DNA of 64,000 nt from Wolbachia endosymbiont (group B) of Eucosma cana (GTDB taxonomy: Bacteria > Pseudomonadota > Alphaproteobacteria > Rickettsiales > Anaplasmataceae), in the NCBI RefSeq assembly GCF_947250645.1, contig NZ_OX366334.1:310001-374000 (forward strand), in the 5' to 3' direction. This document shows positions 1 through 11,594 of this stretch, piece after piece; the stretch's first letter is position 1; each line of letters starts with the position of its first letter. The notes beneath the pieces were generated by a model. It did no database searches, was not told the origin of the DNA, and worked only from the letters and a program-made list of their open reading frames with translations. The translations under genes were made by a program, and so were the position numbers.

Positions 1-1868
<1,868 letters not shown>

Positions 1869-1935
1869 TTGCTTTCTATATGTGCATATGCAGTGTTAAA
1901 TATTAAATTAAAATTTGTTAAGTCAGAAATTTTTG

Positions 1936-2047
1936 TTGACTTGGTGGCTATAGCAAAAATGAACCACCCGATCTCATTTCGAACTCGGAAGTGAAACTTT
2001 TTAGCGCCGATGATACTTAAAAAGGGAAAGTAGGTCGTTGCCAAGTT
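1936..2047 (+). rRNA. rrf: 5S ribosomal RNA
   Basis: The terminal stem pairs ACTTGG (1939-1944) with CCAAGT near 2041-2046. Between the arms are the conserved elements 'GAACCACCCGATCTCATTTC', 'GAACTCGGAAGTGAAAC' and 'GCCGATGATA'. The length of about 110 bases is typical. It lies just downstream of 23S and is probably co-transcribed with it; an AT-rich tract with T runs follows. Ends are estimated to within a few bases. Confidence 0.93.
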
Positions 2048-2074
2048 TATAAAAATTTCTTTTTATTTATATCT

Positions 2075-2830
2075 GTTCAGTAGAGCGATGAAACAAGGTA
2101 AACATAGAGTAGCTGTGAGGTAATATAACTGATCTTTTACAACTCTGCGAAAACTTTAAAATAAAAGTAGAATTTGTTACCTATTTGCAAACGAGGAGGA
2201 GAGATAGCAGTATTTAATAAATCATTAAAATAAGCTTGGTTAGTGCTCAAGCAATACTGAAAGTTTTAAAGGGAAAGAAGATTTTAAAAGACAGTGTATG
2301 TTGCAATCGTAATAGTCGCTGACAGATATGCAGCGTACAATTATTTTGCTGATAAAAAAGGTAAATTTATTGGATACCCTTAGCAAGGTACTTTGAAACA
2401 TAGTTGAACTATTGAAGTTAAAATTCTGGGCTGTTACTTAAAAAACGCATTCACTGAATTATTTGTGCTAAAAAAAAGCTTTATTAAAAAGTGAAAGAGA
2501 TGTTTTAACAGAAGTGTAAGAAAGTTGCAAAACGTATAAGGTATTACTTAAAGCTACCTATCTGAAGCAACTGGAGCTTCTCAAGTTGCGAAAAATATTT
2601 TAAAATCCGAAAGAATGATGTGAAATTTTTAAGTAAATCAGAAAGTATTCCACTACCATACTGAACAGCAAATTAGGCATTATATCGCTTACTGTAAAAG
2701 CTCATATTTTACGTAATCAGAGCGAGGAACTTGAAAGGATAATTTCATTATACTTAACATGAAAACAAAGAGAACTGTACAATTCCCTGCCTATCGTTTC
2801 TTGAACCACTCCCCTGAACGGGTACTTTTA
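2075..2830 (+). pseudogene. decayed DNA without an intact gene, possibly an old transposase
   Basis: No reading frame of useful length survives across these 750 bases. Short coding-like fragments appear in shifting plus-strand frames; one near 2300-2380 reads ADRYAAYNYFADKKGKFIGY, and others include LKKALLKSERDVLTEV near 2470. The first fragment vaguely resembles the catalytic region of some transposases, but this is memory-based and weak. Taken as a whole the stretch looks like a gene broken by many stops and frameshifts. I cannot name it with confidence. Confidence 0.3.
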
Positions 2831-2836
2831 CTTTTA

Positions 2837-3046
2837 TCAAACTATTCTCTTATTGTAATAAGTTGCTTCTATATTCAAATTTAGCAATTTCCCTCTAGGA
2901 TTATCCTTATTTTGTTCTAAATATAGGCTTTGTTCAAATGCCATTCCCCATTGTGTGCGATAGCTAGACTCTCTATATTTATAAAAACTCTCCTTAGCAT
3001 TATTTGTATCGAGCTTTTTATCTTGTTTTCTTATACTCTCTACCAT
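2837..3046 (-). CDS. small hypothetical protein (about 69 aa)
   Basis: A short polar, basic reading frame starting at the ATG of 3046 (a TTG lies immediately upstream). It is downstream of rnpA on the same strand. It has no signal peptide, membrane segment or motif I recognise; it contains 'YKYRESSYRTQWGMAFEQS'. There is no strong ribosome binding site. It borders decayed DNA, so it may itself be a remnant of a longer gene or a chance frame. Confidence 0.3.
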   Translation of the reverse strand: MVESIRKQDKKLDTNNAKESFYKYRESSYRTQWGMAFEQSLYLEQNKDNPRGKLLNLNIEATYYNKRIV

Positions 3047-3120
3047 CAAGCACCCACATCTATTAATTTATTTTTAAAAACTTTACTTATCTTATCATAA
3101 AAAATATAGCTGTAAATACT

Positions 3121-3491
3121 TTAGTGAAAATTTCTTCTTATTTTATCTTTCTTTAAGCAAATATTGAGGTCTTTTTGTAAATTTTTATAGCCTGCTTGCA
3201 TAATGTTTTTATGGGTTAGTATTATGTAATAGCATCCTACATTACTTATATTAGAAATGCTAACTTTAGCTAGCATTCGTAATTGCCTTTTTATTTTATT
3301 TCTTTTTGCTGCTTTTCCGACTTTTTTACTGATAGCCAGACCTACTCTAATAACATGAATATACTTTTCAGGTTCTCTTTCTTTTATAGCATATAGTGAT
3401 ATATATACCCCTCGATAAAAAAGACTGTCAGGTGCTAATCTATTTTTAAAGGCAAAGGAAAACTCTTTTTTTTTATACTTACTATGCGCAT
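3121..3491 (-). pseudogene. rnpA: ribonuclease P protein component, out of frame at an A9 run
   Basis: Encodes the protein subunit of RNase P, which helps the RNA subunit mature tRNA 5' ends. The ATG at 3491 overlaps the end of rpmH, the classic rpmH-rnpA arrangement, and reads MRIVSIKKK before leaving frame. After a run of nine A residues (about 3466-3474) the rest of the family is in another frame: KEFSFAFKNRLAPDS, then the RNA-binding signature 'RNKIKRQLRML', ending at the TAA of 3121. One additional A would give a continuous protein of about 123 residues, normal for the family. The frame encoding the body of the protein has no usable start of its own. The cause could be a real mutation, a sequencing or assembly error, or slippage at the A run that makes some full-length product. 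Because the gene is essential in almost all bacteria, true loss is unlikely. Confidence 0.85.
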
Positions 3492-3616
3492 AATTTGTTA
3501 CACCCTAATGAACGGCGCCTATTAAGGATTTTTCTTCCAGCTTTTGTTGACATACGTGAACGAAATCCGTGTCTACGCTTTCTTATCAAATTTTTTGCTT
3601 GTAATGTTCTTTTCAT
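3482..3616 (-). CDS. rpmH: 50S ribosomal protein L34
   Basis: A 44-residue basic protein of the large ribosomal subunit: [20 protein letters not shown] followed by [19 protein letters not shown]. This is the full L34 signature (KRTxQ...RKRxHGFRxRMxTKxGRxxLxxRRxxG). Translation starts at the ATG of 3616 and stops at TAG 3482-3484. Its end overlaps the rnpA start codon, so the two are probably translationally coupled. Confidence 0.93.
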   Translation of the reverse strand: MKRTLQAKNLIRKRRHGFRSRMSTKAGRKILNRRRSLGCNKLCA

Positions 3617-3723
3617 TGTTTTTATATTAATATGACTATTTATTTTAAATTATTTTGCTCTATTGTCAAATAATGGTCAACTTCTATAGCATTCTTATTG
3701 AATAAAATTTGATATATGGAAAA

Positions 3724-4812
3724 ATGAATTTAATTATAGGCGTACCTGTTTTACTAATCCTTTTATTTTGTTTGAGTAGGTTTCAAGCAGTAAGTAAAGT
3801 TAAGTCTTATATATATTTGAGTTGTATTTGGATGTTAGCTTGTTTGTTAGCACTCTATGGTGGTTATTTTATAATTTCTATTTCTATAGCGTTACTTTTT
3901 TTTATGCTGATTTTTATCTTTAAAGATAAAAGAAATAAGATGGTAAAATTTTTGTTATTTATGGCTTTAACCATATCACTTTTTATCACTTTATTTATAA
4001 TGCTATCTATTTTTATTCAGTCCATTTCTTTTTTTAACAAAGTCGCTATTTCAGAATTCTTATTTTGCTTAAAATGGAAGCATAATGTAGCTATTATTGG
4101 TGAAGGAGAGGTGGGGTGTTTTGGTATAGCGCCACTTTTAGTGGGGACATTACTTATAACTATTGTAGCAATGTTAGTTGCGGTGCCGCTTGGTTTATTT
4201 TCTGCAATATATATTAGTGAGTATGCGAGTGAAAAAGTGCGTTATGTTATTAATACAGCCTTACAGGTTTTGTCTGCTATTCCTACTGTTGTATATGGAT
4301 ACTTCTCAGTTGTATTTTTGTCTTTTTTTATAAAGCAGGTAGCGAATTTTTTTAATCTAAGTATACACTCAGAAAGTGCTTTGATTGCTGGTTTATCGAT
4401 TGGAATAATGATTCTTCCTTTTATTATTTCTTTGCTTGAAGATGCTATAAGATCTGTTCCAAAAAGTTTACGTTATGGTTTTATGGCGCTTGGCGCAACA
4501 CCAGCGGAAACTATATGGCATATAACAATACCTTATGCAATTCCTACAATTTTAAGTGCAGTTTTATTATCAATTTCAAGGGTGATAGGTGAAACAATGA
4601 TTGTACTAATGGCTGTGGGAATCAATGCAAATTTGACCTTTAATCCTCTCAATTCAGTTACTACTATCACTGTACAAATTGCTACATTACTTACCGGAGA
4701 TCAGGATTTCAATAGTGTGCAAACTCTTGCTGCTTATGCGCTTAGTTTGGTGCTGTTTGTTATTACTTGGCTATTGAATGCATTTGCATTGTTTATAATG
4801 AAACGTAACTAG
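3724..4812 (+). CDS. pstC: phosphate ABC transporter permease, PstC type
   Basis: An inner-membrane permease subunit that, with a partner permease, PstB ATPase and PstS binding protein, imports inorganic phosphate. Four hydrophobic helices occupy roughly the first 120 residues. After a short periplasmic part comes the ABC-permease domain with 'LLVGTLLITIVAMLVAVPLG', 'LSAIPTVVYGYFSVVF' and the cytoplasmic EAA loop 'FMALGATPAETIWHITIPYA' (about residues 253-272). The following 'GETMIVLMAVG' resembles PstC more than PstA, which usually reads GETAPLLF; that assignment is from family knowledge. ATG 3724 is chosen over an upstream TTG at 3709. Other pst genes are not in the window. Confidence 0.8.
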   Translation: MNLIIGVPVLLILLFCLSRFQAVSKVKSYIYLSCIWMLACLLALYGGYFIISISIALLFFMLIFIFKDKRNKMVKFLLFMALTISLFITLFIMLSIFIQSISFFNKVAISEFLFCLKWKHNVAIIGEGEVGCFGIAPLLVGTLLITIVAMLVAVPLGLFSAIYISEYASEKVRYVINTALQVLSAIPTVVYGYFSVVFLSFFIKQVANFFNLSIHSESALIAGLSIGIMILPFIISLLEDAIRSVPKSLRYGFMALGATPAETIWHITIPYAIPTILSAVLLSISRVIGETMIVLMAVGINANLTFNPLNSVTTITVQIATLLTGDQDFNSVQTLAAYALSLVLFVITWLLNAFALFIMKRN

Positions 4813-4896
4813 TAAGTGTTTTAATATTGCAAAGTTTCTGTTAATAATATAAGATTTATTTTCTTTAGAAGTTCTTTTATAGAATTGTAGTGTTAG

Positions 4897-6345
<1,449 letters not shown>

Positions 6346-6350
6346 AGATT

Positions 6351-6692
6351 ATGAACACTTTTAAGGTGCAATTTTTTTCTCCTGATAATCGAATTTCATT
6401 CGATGAAGTAGTTTCTCTTTCAGTGAACGGGCTTAAAGGGGAATTGATGATTTTAGCCTACCATTCCCCTTATTTAATTTATTTATTGCCTAGTATAATT
6501 ACTGTTCAAATGAGTAACCAGATAAAGGAGAAAGTTGTAATTGACAATGGTGTATTAGAGGTTATAAATAATGATTGTAGCATTCTAACAAATCAAATTC
6601 AGGTTTTTGATCATTTGACTCATGATGAGGAATCATTAAAAAATAAGAGAGTTGGTATATATTTAAGTTATCTTGATGTCAAATCTCTTTAG
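6351..6692 (+). CDS. atpC: ATP synthase F1 epsilon subunit
   Basis: Central-stalk subunit that couples F1 to the c-ring and inhibits ATP hydrolysis. The 113-residue product matches the N-terminal beta-sandwich of the family ('KVQFFSPDNRISFDEVVSLS', 'GELMILAYHSPYLIYLLPS', 'VIDNGVLEVINNDCSILT'). It is shorter than the usual 130-140 residues, so the C-terminal two-helix regulatory hairpin is reduced or missing. It lies 5 bases after atpD in the same operon. A palindromic repeat cluster follows. Confidence 0.9.
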   Translation: MNTFKVQFFSPDNRISFDEVVSLSVNGLKGELMILAYHSPYLIYLLPSIITVQMSNQIKEKVVIDNGVLEVINNDCSILTNQIQVFDHLTHDEESLKNKRVGIYLSYLDVKSL

Positions 6693-6754
6693 GGGCTCTT
6701 TTTGTGTTCAAGAAATGAGTTTACTCTTGTCATTTCCACGTTTGTTGTTCAGGT

Positions 6755-7000
6755 AGTTGACACACAACTGTACGAACATTATGGTTCAGGGAAGATGTCA
6801 TTCCAGTATCTTCTTTCTTGTTATCCCAGTGCGTGACACTGGGATCCAGATATAAAAAGTATTTGCAAATCATGCAGTAAACAATAGTTCTTAAGAACAT
6901 ATGTCAAAAACAATGTCCAAAAACTAGATCCCAGTGTCACGCACTGGAGTGACAAGAGTTGGGTGACAAGAAGAAGCACTGGTTTCACATACATCTGAAC
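6755..7000. repeat. dispersed palindromic repeat cluster
   Basis: Two long, near-perfect inverted copies of one sequence face each other at 6825-6849 and 6924-6948. Each arm is itself a hairpin: CCCAGTG/CACTGGG at 6825-6843 and CCAGTG/CACTGG at 6931-6947. A motif near 6764-6780 (CACAACTGTACGAACAT) recurs at the 3' end of ppdK and, inverted, near 41555. Related 'gtcatTCCAGtg' palindromes occur at 10.8, 33.9, 38.4, 41.4, 46.9, 50.1 and 52.3 kb. It is noncoding here. Confidence 0.8.
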
Positions 7001-7004
7001 AGTA

Positions 7005-9398
7005 TTAAACACTTGCAAGCTGACTTTGGCTACACACCTTTGAGGGACTGCTGATTAAGTCTAGAAGTGAATTACAGTGATCGCTATGAAATGCGCTATC
7101 AAGGCTTAAAGACCTAGATTTTTTTTCTGAATCATCAATTTTCTCTGTAAGCTGGTAAAACATTTTTGAATTATTATCAAAAACTTCCTTTTTATTAACA
7201 AGTACTTGATCAATTACTGGACTTAACAGTTCTACTTGGCTATTTAAGTATTGCACTGTACCGTTTAGCTCTTTTCTTTCTCTAGTTATTCTTTCAATTT
7301 CCAGAGCTTTATTTCCAATTATTTCTGTCAAGTGCTCATTACATTCTTCCAATTCTTTAATCTTTGACTTCAGTAATTGATTCTCTTTTGTTTCTTCTCT
7401 CTTCTGCGACAACTGTTGCTTATACTTCTTAATTTGCTCATCTTTAAGCTCTACCTCGTTCTTTAACTCTTCATATTCCTGCTTTAGCTGATCTACCTCT
7501 TGTTTATAAGATTCCAGATTTGTGTTGTACTTATAATCTAAGCATCGAATTGTAGATTTTAAATCCTGTATATCTTTCCAATTTTCATCTAATATACCTC
7601 CTGCTTCCTCTTCCGCTTTTTTAAACTGTTTCAATTTATCTTCCAGTTTTTCATTTTTTGCATTAGCAATTGTTAACTTTTTCTCTAGATCTTTCTTTCC
7701 TTCATGTGCACTTTCAAGTTCTTGTATTTTCTCTTGCAGCTCTGTTGATATATTTTCTAGCTTCTCATCTTTTTGTGTTAGTCCAATTTGCAATTTTACG
7801 TTTTTTTGCTTTTCTTCTTCAAGTTTATTCTGTAAATCACTATTATGCTTTTCAAATTTTTGCTCAGCATCTTCGAGCCTACATTGTAAGTTGTTTCTCT
7901 GCTGATTTAACTCTCTAATTTCTTGCTCAGCCTCGTCGAGCCTATATTGTAAATCGTTCCTCTGCTCGTTTAATTCTCTAATTTCTTGCTTTTCTTTTCC
8001 AAGTTCATTCTGTAAATCACTATTATGCTTTTCTAACTCTTCAAATTCTTGCTCAGCCTTGTCGAGCCTATATTGTAAATTGTTCCTCAGTTCATTTAAT
8101 TCTCTAATTTCTTGTTCAGCTTTTGTAAGCTTTTGATCTAGTTGTTGTGAGTTAACTTCTGTTTGCACTGCAGCTTCTTGCAAATTAACTTCTGTCTGAG
8201 TTTCAGTTTCTTGAGAGCCAATTCCTGTTTGAGTTTCAGCGTGCTGCACAGTAACCTCTGCTTGAGTTTCAATGTGCTGTAAATTAACTTCTATTTGAGT
8301 TGCAACCTCTTGTAAGTTCTGAGCTTCAGACTGTTGAGGGATAATTTCTGTTTGAGTTTTAATGTGTTGTACAGCAATTTCTGTCTGAATTGCAGCCTCT
8401 TGTAAATTAACCTTTGTTTGAGTTTCGGTTTCTTGAGAGCCAATTTCTGTTTGAGTCTTAACGTGTTGCACAGAGACCTCTGTCTGAGTTTCAGTGTGCT
8501 GTGAATTAACTTCTGTTTGAGTTGCAATTGCCTGAGTTGCAATCTGCTGTGGATTAACCTCTGATACATTGTTGCTAGTGAAAGAAAGAATAGGATTGCT
8601 TTTAGGATCATTTTCAAGATCTTTCATCTTTTCATCTTTATTGATTACGATATGTTCATTATTTTGCAGATTAATAACAGCTGGAGCATCTTTATTCTTT
8701 CCCAATAATGCTTTTACAGCATCGTGTAGAGAGAGGCCTTGAATATATAATTCCTCATTTTGTCTTATTAAATTCCAAAACTCCTCAGGTGGCGATTTAA
8801 AATCTTTACCATTAAACTGTAGTACTTTAGTTATACCAGAATTACTTACATTCATAACCATAGTACAGGTAACAGTTTTTCCATCCTTGTCCTGCAAAGA
8901 CCAAGTGCTTGTCATTTCATAATATGCACCCTCTTTAAATTCATAATGTCTTTCCTTACCTTTTCGGTAAGCGTATATGTCATGCTTTTTATCGCAATAA
9001 ATATTCAATGTGCTAATATCCCTCTCTTGCTGCAAGATATCACTAATTCTTATTGGCTCACTTCTATTGTAATTAATAAGATTAATGTTTAACACTCTAT
9101 CAGAGTTGTTAGTTTTTGCATAAAAAGCTCGAAGGTCTATGTCTTTGTTTCTAAAATACTTACTTACAGTTTTTTTTGCCTGATTTGCTAATTCTGTATA
9201 GTGATCAAAATCTTTCTTAAAGCTCTTGCTGAAAGAGTTATCTATATATGCTTGCTTGAAATTTTCATCATTTGTCAAATCCATTAGCAAGTCATAAAAT
9301 TCCCATTTGTCCTGATAGTATTCTTCTAAAACAGTAATGCTATTTTTTCTTTTCAGTTCTGCTAATATGTTTTTCAATATCAAGAATTTTGCTGACAT
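7005..9398 (-). CDS. large repeat and coiled-coil protein, possible effector
   Basis: About 797 residues; ATG 9398 is taken as the start, with an in-frame GTG at 9410. Residues 1-290 form a non-repetitive domain I do not recognise. Residues about 297-425 are some twelve tandem copies of an 11-residue unit (consensus TQTEVNLQEAE). Residues about 425-760 are a long Glu/Lys/Leu-rich coiled coil with internal repeats such as 'EIRELNEQRNDLQYRLDEAE'. The C terminus is a short Ser-rich tail. There is no signal peptide or membrane segment. It stands alone, flanked by repeats. Long coiled-coil proteins in Wolbachia are often proposed as host-directed factors; that role here is inference only. Confidence 0.85.
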   Translation of the reverse strand: MSAKFLILKNILAELKRKNSITVLEEYYQDKWEFYDLLMDLTNDENFKQAYIDNSFSKSFKKDFDHYTELANQAKKTVSKYFRNKDIDLRAFYAKTNNSDRVLNINLINYNRSEPIRISDILQQERDISTLNIYCDKKHDIYAYRKGKERHYEFKEGAYYEMTSTWSLQDKDGKTVTCTMVMNVSNSGITKVLQFNGKDFKSPPEEFWNLIRQNEELYIQGLSLHDAVKALLGKNKDAPAVINLQNNEHIVINKDEKMKDLENDPKSNPILSFTSNNVSEVNPQQIATQAIATQTEVNSQHTETQTEVSVQHVKTQTEIGSQETETQTKVNLQEAAIQTEIAVQHIKTQTEIIPQQSEAQNLQEVATQIEVNLQHIETQAEVTVQHAETQTGIGSQETETQTEVNLQEAAVQTEVNSQQLDQKLTKAEQEIRELNELRNNLQYRLDKAEQEFEELEKHNSDLQNELGKEKQEIRELNEQRNDLQYRLDEAEQEIRELNQQRNNLQCRLEDAEQKFEKHNSDLQNKLEEEKQKNVKLQIGLTQKDEKLENISTELQEKIQELESAHEGKKDLEKKLTIANAKNEKLEDKLKQFKKAEEEAGGILDENWKDIQDLKSTIRCLDYKYNTNLESYKQEVDQLKQEYEELKNEVELKDEQIKKYKQQLSQKREETKENQLLKSKIKELEECNEHLTEIIGNKALEIERITRERKELNGTVQYLNSQVELLSPVIDQVLVNKKEVFDNNSKMFYQLTEKIDDSEKKSRSLSLDSAFHSDHCNSLLDLISSPSKVCSQSQLASV
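8137..8524 (-). repeat. 33-bp coding tandem repeats (11-aa TQTE units)
   Basis: About twelve degenerate 33-bp units lie within the coiled-coil gene, each encoding 11 residues beginning TQTE or a variant. One unit is shortened to eight residues (AQNLQEVA). The ordered triplet 'IGSQETE / VNLQEAA / QTE' occurs twice, showing that a block of several units duplicated after the first expansion. Such repeats change copy number readily, so length may vary among strains. Confidence 0.85.
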
Positions 9399-9410
9399 AG
9401 TATACCCCAC

Positions 9411-9807
9411 TTACTATATTGTTCTGGTAATATATTTACTTTAGGAGTGATTAACTCCTTTTATATTAACCTTTTTAGTTGAATTTAATTGCGAGCGTTA
9501 AACTCGATCTTAGTCATTTTGTTTATTGTTCCCCACTATCTATTTGTGTTACTATACTAATAGTAGCACTAAGTTTTAGGCTATGCAAGAATTTCTATTG
9601 AACGTAAAGCTAGTAAACTTCAGAAATTTGGTATGCTAATTCTGTTGCAACTAATTCATGTTTATTACCAGAGGTATACTGTGTCTCAGTTCAATATTTT
9701 CTTTCCTAACAGACTTAGAATTGAGTTGAGTTAAAAATCCGATTTTATTTAACACTTTCCAAAGATGACAATATTTTGTAAAAATAGGTTTTGAACAGGA
9801 TAATAAT
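9411..9807. other. intergenic region, no gene recognised
   Basis: This stretch separates the divergent coiled-coil and transaldolase genes and should carry promoters for both. A small inverted repeat, AGGAGT/ACTCCT at 9443-9459, lies in the coiled-coil leader. No homologous coding sequence, tRNA or repeat-family member was recognised, and no promoter is clear enough to call. Confidence 0.5.
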
Positions 9808-10449
9808 ATGGAAATTTTTCTTGATAGTGTTGATTTAAATGAAATTAAAGAACTAAAAGAGTTCATTGATGGCATAACAACTAATCCTTCTTTAATAGCA
9901 AAGTCTGGGCGTAAAGATAAATACGAGGATTTAGTGCGTGAAATATGCTCTATTATCAAGGGGCCTGTTAGCGTTGAAGTTGTTGCAGATAGCCATGAAG
10001 ATATGGTTAAGGAAGGCCTTAAGTTAGCAAAAATCGCTAGTAATATCGTAGTAAAGTTACCCCTTACACATGAAGGATTAATTTCTTGTAAAAAGTTGTG
10101 GACAGAACATAAAATACCTGCTAATATCACGTTATGTTTTTCTCCTGGACAAGCACTGTTTGCCGCTAAGGCAGGTGCTTGTTTTATTTCTCCCTTTGTT
10201 GGTCGCCTTGATGATATAAGCTATGATGGCTTATCACTAATAGAAGATATATGCACTATATATTCTAATTATAATTTTAAGACAAAAGTTCTTGTTGCAT
10301 CAGTGAGAAGCCCAGCACATGTAATAGAAGCTGCAAGGATTGGCGCTGATTCAATTACTGTACCAGCAAAAATACTTAGACAATTAATTAATCATCCACT
10401 TACTGATCAAGGGCTCGCAATATTTGAAAAAGACTGGGGCGTAAAGTGA
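9808..10449 (+). CDS. tal: TalC/FSA-type transaldolase
   Basis: A cytoplasmic class I aldolase-fold enzyme; the family transfers dihydroxyacetone units in the pentose phosphate pathway or cleaves fructose 6-phosphate. The 213-residue length fits the short TalC/FSA subfamily. Visible features are 'DGITTNPSLIAKSG' near the N terminus, the Schiff-base lysine in 'NIVVKLPLT' (Lys83), 'NITLCFSPGQALFAAKAGA', 'ISPFVGRLDDI' and 'VASVRSPAHVIEAARIGAD'. Sequence alone does not separate transaldolase from fructose-6-phosphate aldolase; transaldolase is the usual Rickettsiales assignment. A hairpin follows the gene. Confidence 0.9.
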   Translation: MEIFLDSVDLNEIKELKEFIDGITTNPSLIAKSGRKDKYEDLVREICSIIKGPVSVEVVADSHEDMVKEGLKLAKIASNIVVKLPLTHEGLISCKKLWTEHKIPANITLCFSPGQALFAAKAGACFISPFVGRLDDISYDGLSLIEDICTIYSNYNFKTKVLVASVRSPAHVIEAARIGADSITVPAKILRQLINHPLTDQGLAIFEKDWGVK

Positions 10450-10479
10450 TACATGATATTGCTATAAAATATAATATAA

Positions 10480-10506
10480 AAAGGACATATGTACCATCTG
10501 TCCTTT
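10480..10506 (+). terminator. possible terminator after transaldolase gene
   Basis: An 8-bp perfect stem, AAAGGACA with TGTCCTTT around an 11-base loop, lies 30 bases past the stop codon. There is no long T tract after it, so it may be weak or act only in RNA stability. Confidence 0.45.
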
Positions 10507-10529
10507 AAAGACATGCAGGTTAATGATAT

Positions 10530-10715
10530 GCGTAATTCAGAATTTTAAACATAATGATCCTCCTGTTAATAAAAAAAGATTCAAAAAAATGTATACAGCT
10601 ACGACCGAAGTATAGCTAAAATATATTTTAACTGAAGATTATAGATTAATTGAATTGAAAAGCCTGCAGACGAAGATAGATTCCAAACTCTAGAACACCT
10701 TCATTACGAATAGTA
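10530..10715 (+). repeat. decayed repeat, copy A (partner near 49.84 kb)
   Basis: This region resembles 49838-50005 over about 170 bases. Shared stretches include 'ATCCTCCTGT', 'AAAAAAGATTCA' and CTGCAGAC followed by 'AGATAGATT'. Both copies give related coding fragments (here SLQTKIDSKL). Stops and indels have destroyed any frame. It looks like a fragment of a gene or mobile element present at least twice; the parent is unknown. Confidence 0.55.
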
Positions 10716-10799
10716 AAAAGACTATCAGAATTTGTCAAGTAATTTTTATCGTAATTTTATGAACATGACGTACATCTGTATAGAGATTGAATATGTCAT

Positions 10800-10935
10800 T
10801 TAGGTAGCCTCTTTGTTGTCATTCCAGCATTGGAATCCAGTTAGATTTGCGAGTATAAAAGTAATACAACATTTTTGATGATGGAAGCCATTACTAGGAT
10901 GACAAGAAAGGAAGTACTGGTTTCAGTTTTTGTAC
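10800..10935. repeat. dispersed palindromic repeat fragment
   Basis: Contains the family hallmark 'TTGTCATTCCAGCATTGGAA' near 10818 and 'GGATGACAAGAAAGGAAG' near 10896. The second motif also occurs inside the MITE-like element at 38.57 kb and, in variant form, near 50.08 kb. It ends with 'TTTTTGTACGTTAGCCATG'. It appears to be a worn copy and is noncoding. Confidence 0.6.
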
Positions 10936-10977
10936 GTTAGCCATGTATCTCAAATTTAATTATTTATAAATAAAAGA

Positions 10978-11445
10978 TCACACTCCTTGGCTTTGTGATG
11001 GAATAAGTTTTTCAATGCTGTCTACACAAAACTCAGCCGTGTTGTTAGCTATTTCATCGAATTTATCATTTATATCCTTACCTATTTTTTCATCTTTAAT
11101 ATATTCATACAGAGCTAAAATAGCTATAGTTGAGCATATTGCGATGAAACCAACTTTTGCTGTAATAAGTAATGATAGCCCACCTGCAAGTATGGACACT
11201 GCTCCAATAGCTAGGTTTATAATTTTATTTTGTGTTGATTGATTCTCTTTATCCTCTAAAACGTTTGATATTGCTTTTGAGGCAATTTTTATTGCTATTG
11301 CTGTAGTTGAGATTATAACAAACATCATAGCTATTTTTGCTAAGAGAAAAATTGATGGTAGCATTATTACAAGAAACAGTGAAGCACCTCCTATAAATAA
11401 CCATTTCTCATTTATTTTTTTAGACTGATCTGTATTATTAGGCAT
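10978..11445 (-). CDS. hypothetical multi-pass membrane protein (155 aa)
   Basis: A small integral membrane protein of unknown function. After a polar N terminus of about 14 residues come two hydrophobic segments (about 15-60), a short charged loop (LEDKENQSTQNK), two more hydrophobic segments (about 75-112), and a soluble, acidic C-terminal tail of about 40 residues. ATG 11445 has a 'GGAGGG'-like site just upstream ('GTGGAGGGTTGCAATG'). The pattern of short loops, Lys/Glu-rich linkers and a polar tail resembles the 311-aa membrane protein at 44.4 kb, but I see no clear sequence homology. Confidence 0.75.
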   Translation of the reverse strand: MPNNTDQSKKINEKWLFIGGASLFLVIMLPSIFLLAKIAMMFVIISTTAIAIKIASKAISNVLEDKENQSTQNKIINLAIGAVSILAGGLSLLITAKVGFIAICSTIAILALYEYIKDEKIGKDINDKFDEIANNTAEFCVDSIEKLIPSQSQGV

Positions 11446-11538
11446 TGCAACCCTCCACTTTCATTAACAGTTTATTCATATAATATGAAACATGCGATAG
11501 TCAAGATGTTTTTGTGTGGAGAAGTTTGCGATTGAGTT

Positions 11539-11568
11539 TTGGCATGTTATTTAAAATTCTTATATAAT
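11539..11568 (+). promoter_or_regulatory. sigma-70-type promoter for carA
   Basis: A -35 TTGGCA (11539-11544) and a perfect -10 TATAAT (11563-11568) are 18 bases apart. The predicted start point is about 20 bases before the carA ATG. Confidence 0.65.
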
Positions 11569-11594
11569 ATTAAATGAGTTTAAGAGAGAGTTAA

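Noticed and set aside
6755..7000. CRISPR array
   Set aside because: The repeats are irregularly spaced palindromes, without uniform spacers, and no cas genes are present anywhere in the window.
8291..8617. 108-codon frame of Leu/Lys/Gln repeats on the minus strand
   Set aside because: It is the 33-bp repeat of the coiled-coil gene read in another frame.
9651..10130. 159-codon frame opposite the transaldolase gene
   Set aside because: Lies antisense to a well-supported enzyme; its translation has no recognisable features.
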